Shown here: one piece after another, positions 27,237 through 33,398 of the stretch
How positions within the stretch are numbered: the stretch's first letter is position 1
How the letters are laid out: each line of letters starts with the position of its first letter
Source: Acetobacteraceae bacterium
GTDB taxonomy: Bacteria > Pseudomonadota > Alphaproteobacteria > Acetobacterales > Acetobacteraceae
Assembly: GCA_025354865.1 (NCBI GenBank)
Contig: JANXMB010000146.1
Location: forward strand, 1 to 33,398
Direction: 5' to 3'
DNA length: 33,398 nucleotides
Made by a program: the position numbers and the translations under genes
Notes under the pieces: generated by a model
The model's database searches: none
Told to the model about the DNA's origin: nothing
Seen by the model: only the letters and a program-made list of their open reading frames with translations

Positions 27237-28259
27237 TTATAAACCCTGACGGACCCGGGGAAAGACCTCCTGCGCGATCGTTTCCATTGTTTCGATCGCC
27301 AGACTTTCCGGCATGCCCGCCCATTCCGTGCTCATGACGATATGGTTCATGCCGATCCGCTTGTGCGCGTCGAGGATTTGTTCCGCAACCTCATCCGGCG
27401 AGCCGATGAAAAACCGATCCCGGATCAGATCCTCGAACGACTGGCCCAGCCCGCGATCGCCTTCCGGCATTTCCTGATGCCAGGAGTGATAGGCTTTGTA
27501 CTTCGCGCCCAGATACGGCGCGCATAGGCGGATGGCCTCTTCGCGGGTTTTGGCGACGAAGACTTCGCGGCGCATCGGCAGTTCGTCGGGGAAGGGTTTG
27601 CCGGCCGCATCCAGCGCGCGTTTGTAAAGATCCATCTGCCGTTCCAGGGCGCCGATCTCGACCGCCGGGCCGATATACCAGCAATCGCCCATGCGAGCGG
27701 CCCGTTCCACTGCCGCATCGGCATTGGCGCCGATCCAGATCGGGGGGTGCGGCTTCTGGATCGGGTGGGGGCTGCACGATGCTTCCTCCAACTCGAAATA
27801 CGGGGTTTTCATCGTGACCGTTTGTTCGGTCCAAAGGCGCTTGATGGCGGTCAGATTGGCTTCGAACCGTTTGGCGCGCTGGTTGCGGGGCACGCCGAAT
27901 GCCTTGAATTCGACATCGCGATAGCCAAGCCCGACGCCGAGGATGATTTTGCCGCCGGTGATAACGTCGAGGGTGGCGAATTCCTCGGCCACATGCAGCG
28001 GAGACAGCAGCGGCAACAAAAGCACCCCGGCATTGAGCCGCATGTTCGGTGCCTCGGCCGCGAAACGTGCCAGCATCGGCACGAGTTGCAGCATCTGGAA
28101 CGGATGCGCACTGTAATGGGCGGTTTTCGTAACCGAGTCGTAACCCGCCCGATCCGCGAGGCGCACGAACGCGAGCGTTTCCTGGAAGCGGCGGGAAATG
28201 TCCTCGCCCTCTTCCGCCTGGCCACGAACCACCAGGCCGAACTGGAATTGTTTGCTCAC
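27237..28259 (-). CDS. LLM-class flavin-dependent monooxygenase (340 aa)
   Basis: A bacterial-luciferase-like TIM-barrel oxidoreductase that would use FMNH2 or F420H2. Typical motifs are AGYDSVTKTAHYSAHPF near the N-terminus, GKIILGVGLGYRDVEFKAFG (about 103-122), the phosphate-binding PHPPIWIGANADAAVERAARMGD (about 168-190) and FFIGSPDEVAEQI (about 283-295). The GTG start at 28259 has GGGAG seven bases upstream. It is transcribed against the two hydantoinase genes that flank it: convergent with hyuB by 1 base, and divergent from hyuA with 95 bases between. Substrate unknown. Confidence 0.87.
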   Translation of the reverse strand: MSKQFQFGLVVRGQAEEGEDISRRFQETLAFVRLADRAGYDSVTKTAHYSAHPFQMLQLVPMLARFAAEAPNMRLNAGVLLLPLLSPLHVAEEFATLDVITGGKIILGVGLGYRDVEFKAFGVPRNQRAKRFEANLTAIKRLWTEQTVTMKTPYFELEEASCSPHPIQKPHPPIWIGANADAAVERAARMGDCWYIGPAVEIGALERQMDLYKRALDAAGKPFPDELPMRREVFVAKTREEAIRLCAPYLGAKYKAYHSWHQEMPEGDRGLGQSFEDLIRDRFFIGSPDEVAEQILDAHKRIGMNHIVMSTEWAGMPESLAIETMETIAQEVFPRVRQGL

Positions 28260-28354
28260 GACGCACTCCCTCGACGTATCTGCCGACGAAGATGCCGACA
28301 GATGCCGGGCCGGGTCAACTTGCGCGGGCGGAGTGTGGCTTGTACCGTCTTCGT

Positions 28355-30412
28355 ATGACCCTACGCATCGGCATCGATATCGGCGGCACTTTCACCGACC
28401 TGGTGGCTATCACTGGCGACGGACGGGTGGTGACGCATAAAACCGCATCGACCCCCGGCGACTATGGGGAGGGCATTGTCACCGGCCTGACCGCGCTGCT
28501 GACGCAGGAGCCGGGGCCCGTCGCCGATGTGCTGCATGCCACCACGGTCGGATCGAATACCATCCTGGAGGGCAAAGGCGCCCGTACCGCCCTGATTACC
28601 ACGCGCGGTTTCCGCGACATTCTCGAAATCCGCGATCTCAGAATGCCGGTGCTTTACGACATTTCCTGGACCAAACCGCGCGCATTGGTCGAGCGTCGGT
28701 TGCGCCTGGAAGTGGGCGAGAAGATGCGGCCGGATGGAACCGTATCCGAAGCGTTGGACATGGCCGACGTTGCGGCCGCCATCGAAATGTTGCGTAAGGA
28801 GGATGTACGCGGTCTGGCGATCTGCCTGCTGCACAGCTATGCTAACCCCGCGCACGAACAAGCTGTCGCGGCTGCGGTGCGGGCGGCGTTGCCGCATGTG
28901 GCGATTTCGATCAGCAGCGAGATATTGCCTGAAATCAAGGAATATCCCCGAACCTCGACCACCGTGATCAATGCCTATGTGCAACCGGTCGTCCGCGCCT
29001 ACATCACCTCCCTCGATGCGCGTCTCCAGGCGCTCGGTATCGATGCGCCTTTGCAACTGATGCAATCGAATGGCGGCCTCGCCTCTGCCGCTTTCGCGGC
29101 TGCCGTGCCTGCGCATATCATCGAATCCGGCCCGGCCGCAGGCGTCGTCGGCGGCGCCGCATTGGCGCGGCGGTTGAACGAACCGCGTATCGTTACATTC
29201 GACATGGGCGGCACCACGGCCAAGGCCGGGCTGGTCGAAAACGGCGAGGTCCTGCGATCCGAAGCGATCGAGGTCGGCGGCGGCGTCATGGTCGGTTCGC
29301 GGCTGCTGGTCGGCGCCGGCTATATGCTCAAACTCCCGGCGATCGATCTGGCCGAGGTCGGGGCCGGTGGCGGATCGATCTGTAGGCTGGACGCGGCGGG
29401 CGCCCCGAAAGTCGGGCCGATCAGCGCCGGAGCCGATCCGGGGCCGGTTTGTTACGGGCGCGGCGGCGTGTTGCCGACCATCACCGATTGCAATCTGGTG
29501 CTGGGTTATCTCGATCCCGGCGGGCTGGTCGGCGGGGCGATGAAACTGGATCGCGACGCCGCGCGCGCGGCCGTTCAACGCGACCTTGCAGGACCGATGG
29601 GATGTTCGGTCGAAGACGCGGCGTTCGGCATGCTGCGACTGGCGTCGGCCACCATGATGCGCGCCATTCGGGCCGTGTCGGTCGAGCGGGGGCGCGATCC
29701 GCGGCAGTTTGCGTTGCTGGCCTTCGGCGGCAACGGCCCCTTGTTCGCCACCGGCATTGCCCGCGAACTAGGCATTGCTCGGGTTTTAATTCCGCCGCTG
29801 CCGGGGGTGTTCAGCGCCTTTGGCCTGCTGGTGGCAGATGCGGAACATCACGGGGTCCGTAGTTTGCGCACCCGCCTGGACAAGGCCGACCCATCCAGCA
29901 TCGCGACCGCCTTGGCCGAATTGCAAGCGGCCGGCGCAGCGCAGTTGGCGCGCGACGGGTTCCCGGTGGCTCGGCAGGACGTGCGGCGGGCTGCGCTGGC
30001 GCGTTACGTCGGACAGTCGAGCGAGATCGAAGTGCCGCTGACCGGCGACACGAGCCCGGCCGCGATCGCCGAAGCATTCGGGGCCGAGCACGAACGGACT
30101 TACGGATTCCGAGCACCGGCGACCGAGGCGGTGGAACTGACGGGTTTGTCGACGATCGTGCGCGGCATCGCGGAGCGGCCTCGGCTACCGGAACGAATCC
30201 CGCCCTTCGCCTCCCCGGGACCGCAAAGCCGGTTGGCTTGGTTCCCCAATGGCGGGTGGACGGAAACGCCGGTGATGGATCGCGCGACATTGGCGACCGG
30301 GCCGCGGGTCGGGCCTGTGATCGTGCAGGAATACGATGCGACCTGTCTGGTGCCGCACGGGGCGACGGCGGAAGTCGATGGGTTTGGGAATATTGCGGTG
30401 ACGGTCGGGTAA
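28355..30412 (+). CDS. hyuA: Hydantoinase A/oxoprolinase family protein (685 aa)
   Basis: The ATP-binding partner of HyuB-type proteins, with an actin/Hsp70-like fold. Visible motifs are the N-terminal phosphate loop IGIDIGGTFTDLV (about 5-17), HATTVGSNTILEGKGA, the second phosphate motif FDMGGTTAKAGLV (about 282-294), GAGGGSICRLD, and FGGNGPLFA. The C-terminal ~170 residues form the usual beta-rich region. Starts at ATG 28355 (MTLRIGID); the frame is open from 28292 without family resemblance. Together with the hyuB product it likely makes an ATP-dependent amidohydrolase or carboxylase of unknown substrate. Confidence 0.9.
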   Translation: MTLRIGIDIGGTFTDLVAITGDGRVVTHKTASTPGDYGEGIVTGLTALLTQEPGPVADVLHATTVGSNTILEGKGARTALITTRGFRDILEIRDLRMPVLYDISWTKPRALVERRLRLEVGEKMRPDGTVSEALDMADVAAAIEMLRKEDVRGLAICLLHSYANPAHEQAVAAAVRAALPHVAISISSEILPEIKEYPRTSTTVINAYVQPVVRAYITSLDARLQALGIDAPLQLMQSNGGLASAAFAAAVPAHIIESGPAAGVVGGAALARRLNEPRIVTFDMGGTTAKAGLVENGEVLRSEAIEVGGGVMVGSRLLVGAGYMLKLPAIDLAEVGAGGGSICRLDAAGAPKVGPISAGADPGPVCYGRGGVLPTITDCNLVLGYLDPGGLVGGAMKLDRDAARAAVQRDLAGPMGCSVEDAAFGMLRLASATMMRAIRAVSVERGRDPRQFALLAFGGNGPLFATGIARELGIARVLIPPLPGVFSAFGLLVADAEHHGVRSLRTRLDKADPSSIATALAELQAAGAAQLARDGFPVARQDVRRAALARYVGQSSEIEVPLTGDTSPAAIAEAFGAEHERTYGFRAPATEAVELTGLSTIVRGIAERPRLPERIPPFASPGPQSRLAWFPNGGWTETPVMDRATLATGPRVGPVIVQEYDATCLVPHGATAEVDGFGNIAVTVG

Positions 30413-30443
30413 GGCTGGAAAAATCGGCTTTTCAGCGGCCCGC

Positions 30444-31181
30444 CTAAACCCCGGCGACGCGGTTCAGCACCAATTCGGCCATGCCGGCATCGCCCCCGAT
30501 GGAGCCGAGATAGATCGGGCGATCGCCATATTGCGCGCGTGCGGCAGCGATCGATGCTGGGACGTCGTCGCGAACGTGGCCGCCCTCGCCGGCAAAAACA
30601 CCGATCGCAACGATCGATGGGCCTGTCGCGTCGCGCAACACATCGGCGAGCGAAGGCGGTTCTTCGAGGAACGCGACGCGGGCGCCAAGCCGCCGGGCGT
30701 GGTCGTGCAGGGCCAAACGCCGGCCTGGGGATTTGGCGGATCCGTGGCCGATCAGCACGATATCCGCCCCCTCCCGATCGCCGATGCGGGCTCGGATGAC
30801 GTCCACCATACCCGGATGGGTGCCGACAGGGGGATAGATGCGGAGATCGGGTGTGCCGGCCAAGGCGTTCGGCACCGCGACCCGGACGAAATAGCCGTCC
30901 TCCATGAAGAAGGGTACGACATGGATAGGCCAACGTGCCAGCGACGCCAGCGCATCGGCGACCGATGGGCGCCCGTTCAGGAAGCCGACGGCGATTTGGG
31001 CGAAGTGGCCGCGAGCGCGCAGAGTATCGGCCAGCGCCAGGGCGGTTCGGCCGGCATCGGGGTACCGTTCCGACCCATGGGCAATCAGCAGCAGGGCGTC
31101 GTTGGGAAACCGGCCTTGTGTCGCACCGGCCACGTCCCCCCCGGATTGTGCCGGGGGGCGATCCGGGGGGGCAGGGTTCAC
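30444..31181 (-). CDS. CbiX/SirB-like sirohydrochlorin chelatase, two-domain form (245 aa)
   Basis: Resembles class II chelatases that insert Co or Fe into sirohydrochlorin. Two half-domains are seen, each opening with a HGS motif: [15 protein letters not shown] (about 30-44) and [15 protein letters not shown] (about 141-155). This gives the duplicated arrangement of long CbiX proteins. The first histidine is the expected metal-binding residue. The GTG start at 31181 overlaps the acs stop by GTGA, though the first ~25 residues are Pro-rich and a later start is possible. No cobalamin or siroheme genes are nearby, so the pathway is not fixed. Confidence 0.75.
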   Translation of the reverse strand: MNPAPPDRPPAQSGGDVAGATQGRFPNDALLLIAHGSERYPDAGRTALALADTLRARGHFAQIAVGFLNGRPSVADALASLARWPIHVVPFFMEDGYFVRVAVPNALAGTPDLRIYPPVGTHPGMVDVIRARIGDREGADIVLIGHGSAKSPGRRLALHDHARRLGARVAFLEEPPSLADVLRDATGPSIVAIGVFAGEGGHVRDDVPASIAAARAQYGDRPIYLGSIGGDAGMAELVLNRVAGV

Positions 31182-33127
31182 CCCACCCGGTTCTCGACCA
31201 GTTCGGTCACGACGGCCGGGTCGGCCAGCGTCGAGGTGTCGCCCAGGCTATCGGTTTCATTGGCCGCGATTTTACGCAGGATGCGGCGCATGATCTTGCC
31301 GGAGCGGGTTTTCGGCAGGCCGGGCGCCCATTGGATCGCATCGGGGGAGGCGATGGGGCCGATTTCCTTGCGGACCCAGGCGACCAGTTCCTTGCGCAGG
31401 GCGTCGGTCGGTTCCTCGCCCAGGTTCAGGGTGACGTAGGCATAGATGCCCTGCCCCTTGATGTCGTGCGGGAAGCCGACGACCGCGGCTTCGGCGACCT
31501 TGGGATGGGAAACCAGCGCGCTTTCGACCTCGGCCGTGCCCATGCGGTGGCCGGATACGTTGATCACGTCGTCGACCCGGCCGGTGATCCAGTAGTATCC
31601 GTCCTTGTCCCGCCGGGCGCCGTCGCCGGTAAAATACAGGCCGGGGAAAGTGGAGAAATACGTCTGCACGAATCGCTCGTGGTCGCCGTAAAGCGAGCGC
31701 ATCATGCCGGGCCAAGCATCGCCGAGGCAGAGATTGCCCTCGGTCGCGCCATGCAGTTCGTGCCCTTCGCCATCGACGATCAGCGGCTTGACGCCGGGGA
31801 TCGGCCGGGTGGCGGAGCCGGGCTTCAGCGCGGTGGCGCCGGGCAGGGGCGAAATCAGGATGCCGCCGGTTTCCGTCTGCCACCAGGTATCGACGATCGG
31901 GCAGCGGTGCTCGCCCACCACGCGTTCGTACCACAGCCATGCTTCGGGGTTGATCGGCTCGCCAACGCTGCCCAACAAGCGCAACGATTTGCGGGAGGTC
32001 TTTTTCACCGGCCCTTCCCCGTCGCGCATCAAAGCGCGGATCGCGGTGGGTGCCGTGTAGAAGATGTTGACCTGATGCTTATCGACGACCTGCCAGAAAC
32101 GGGAGGAATCCGGATAGTTCGGCACCCCTTCGAACATGATGGTGGTCGCGCCGTTCGCCAGCGGCCCGTACAGGATATAAGTGTGGCCAGTCACCCAGCC
32201 CACGTCGGCGGTGCACCAGTAAACATCGCCCTGGTGGTAATCGAACACGATTTCATGGGTGTAGCTGGCCCAGACCATGTAACCGCCGGTGGTGTGCAGC
32301 ACGCCTTTGGGTTTCCCCGTGCTGCCGGACGTATACAATATGAACAACGGATCTTCCGCGTTCTGTTCGGCCGGGGGGCAATCGGCGGACGCCGCCGCGC
32401 ACAACGCGGCATAGTCGTGGTCGCGGCCGGGCGCCATCGCGATCTCCCCGCCCGTCACCCGCACCACGATAACATTCTTCACGCTCGGGCAGCTTTCCAA
32501 CGCCGCGTCGGCATTGATTTTCAGCGGCACCTTGCGCCCGCCGCGCCGGCCCTCGTCTGCCGTGATCAGCATCGCCGACCCGCAATCCTGGATGCGGTTC
32601 GCCAGACTGTCGGGGGAAAAGCCGCCGAACACCACGGAATGGATGGCGCCAATACGAGCGCAGGCGAGCATCGCGACGGCGGCTTCGACGACCATCGGAA
32701 GGTAGATGGTCACGACATCGCCCTTGGCGACCCCGAGTCCCTTCATGGCGTTGGCGAGGCGGCACACCTGTTCGTGCAATTCGCGGTAGGTGACATGCTT
32801 GCTGACGGTGGGATCGTCGCTTTCCCAGATGATGGCAGTCTGGTCGCCGCGCGTCGCCAAATGCCGGTCGAGGCAGTTGACCGAGGCGTTAAGCGTCCCG
32901 TCCTCGAACCACCGGATCGAAACGTCGCCGGTAAAATTGGTGTTTTTGATCTTCGTCGGCGCCTTCATCCAGGCGATGCGCTTGCATTCCTCGGCCCAGA
33001 AACCGTCGGGGTCGCGGGCGGCTTTGTCGAACATCTCCGCATAACGCGCGGCGCCGACATGGGCGCGAGCGGCGAACTCGGGCCGGACCGGGAAGAGTTG
33101 GCCTTCTGGGTGGTGAGTCTCGGACAT
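31178..33127 (-). CDS. acs: Acetyl-CoA synthetase, AMP-forming (649 aa)
   Basis: Activates acetate to acetyl-CoA through acetyl-AMP. The adenylation P-loop-like motif [11 protein letters not shown] (265-275), the WWQTETGG motif used by acetyl-CoA synthetases to limit acyl size, the [23 protein letters not shown] hinge region and the catalytic Lys611 ([12 protein letters not shown]), the site acetylated by Pat-type enzymes in other species, are all present. Length is typical. The start is ATG 33127 with AGGAAG seven bases upstream. Its stop overlaps the GTG of the chelatase gene, so the two form an operon. Confidence 0.95.
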   Translation of the reverse strand: MSETHHPEGQLFPVRPEFAARAHVGAARYAEMFDKAARDPDGFWAEECKRIAWMKAPTKIKNTNFTGDVSIRWFEDGTLNASVNCLDRHLATRGDQTAIIWESDDPTVSKHVTYRELHEQVCRLANAMKGLGVAKGDVVTIYLPMVVEAAVAMLACARIGAIHSVVFGGFSPDSLANRIQDCGSAMLITADEGRRGGRKVPLKINADAALESCPSVKNVIVVRVTGGEIAMAPGRDHDYAALCAAASADCPPAEQNAEDPLFILYTSGSTGKPKGVLHTTGGYMVWASYTHEIVFDYHQGDVYWCTADVGWVTGHTYILYGPLANGATTIMFEGVPNYPDSSRFWQVVDKHQVNIFYTAPTAIRALMRDGEGPVKKTSRKSLRLLGSVGEPINPEAWLWYERVVGEHRCPIVDTWWQTETGGILISPLPGATALKPGSATRPIPGVKPLIVDGEGHELHGATEGNLCLGDAWPGMMRSLYGDHERFVQTYFSTFPGLYFTGDGARRDKDGYYWITGRVDDVINVSGHRMGTAEVESALVSHPKVAEAAVVGFPHDIKGQGIYAYVTLNLGEEPTDALRKELVAWVRKEIGPIASPDAIQWAPGLPKTRSGKIMRRILRKIAANETDSLGDTSTLADPAVVTELVENRVG

Positions 33128-33229
33128 CGGCTGCTTCCTTCGGTATCGCTGGTTGGCCGGGGTGCTGCGCGAAGATGGATATCACAGGATCGTAATTTGG
33201 GTAGAGAGGGGGCGGCGGATATCGTCGTT

Positions 33230-33398
33230 TCAGCCGACTGCTTCGGCCAGCGGCATTCCGTCCCGTCCGATCGTCCACCCGGCTGCCACGACCAATCGGC
33301 GCGGCGGATGTCGGGCAACGGCCTCGGCGAGGGTCTCGGCATCCACCAGGACCAGATCGGCGCGGCATCCTGGGGTCAGGCCATAGGCGGCGAACCCG
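33230..33398 (-). CDS. Amidohydrolase/cytosine deaminase-like protein, C-terminal fragment (runs off right edge)
   Basis: A leftward frame entering from the right edge ends with TGA at 33232-33230. The 55 visible residues (GFAAYGLTPGCRADLVLVDAETLAEAV..., then PPRRLVVAAGW) match the C-terminal beta-sandwich of amidohydrolases such as cytosine deaminases: GxxADLVLVDA followed by a PxRRLVVxxG strand. It lies 102 bases upstream of acs on the same strand. The catalytic part is outside the window, so the exact enzyme cannot be named. Confidence 0.7.
   Translation of the reverse strand, partial: GFAAYGLTPGCRADLVLVDAETLAEAVARHPPRRLVVAAGWTIGRDGMPLAEAVG

Overview
This is a high-GC window with dense, codon-biased genes and many ATGA/GTGA overlaps. 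The gene content suggests an alphaproteobacterium, most likely Rhodospirillales/Acetobacteraceae: mnmG-mutS-glnD, a PcaF-type thiolase, hydantoinase A/B proteins, and an oxalyl-CoA decarboxylase/formyl-CoA transferase pair. The lineage is inferred from gene content only.

Positions 1 to about 4150 are the right end of an integrated element sitting in the 3' end of a tRNA-Thr(GGU) gene. The element has a tyrosine integrase pointing at the tRNA, an excisionase-like HTH gene and an unknown gene in one rightward operon. It also has a divergent YdaS/Cro-type and XRE repressor pair, and a leftward cluster of small unknown genes that leaves the window. A TGCAGA-N3-TCTGCA palindrome occurs both in the repressor/Cro control region and inside the predicted promoter of the excision/integration operon. 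This points to one repressor controlling both.

Positions 4366 to 8100 form a leftward operon gntR-oxc-frc for oxalate breakdown (oxalate to oxalyl-CoA to formyl-CoA plus CO2). It has a GTATA-N3-TATAC operator in its promoter. A membrane receptor follows (8301-9839), with a periplasmic sensor and a PAS domain but no output domain. Next are a PcaF-like thiolase (leftward) and a four-gene, ATGA-coupled dipeptide/oligopeptide-type ABC transporter (rightward, 11418-15077) with no binding protein in the window. A small membrane protein with an internal lipobox-like motif follows at 15465-15953.

A 119-bp two-hairpin repeat is present twice (9836-9954 and 15960-16078) with one mismatch. Both copies lie between convergent genes. 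A second palindromic family (core TACCAGCCGACCG) lies at 10035-10081 and 15279-15331.

Positions 16129 to 23490 hold a leftward housekeeping block mnmG-mutS-glnD (tRNA modification, mismatch repair, nitrogen signalling). Then come a coupled retropepsin-like lipoprotein and TauD-type dioxygenase pair (leftward), hydantoinase B (rightward), an LLM-class flavin monooxygenase (leftward), hydantoinase A (rightward), an acetyl-CoA synthetase coupled to a CbiX-like chelatase (leftward), and the 3' end of an amidohydrolase gene running off the right edge.
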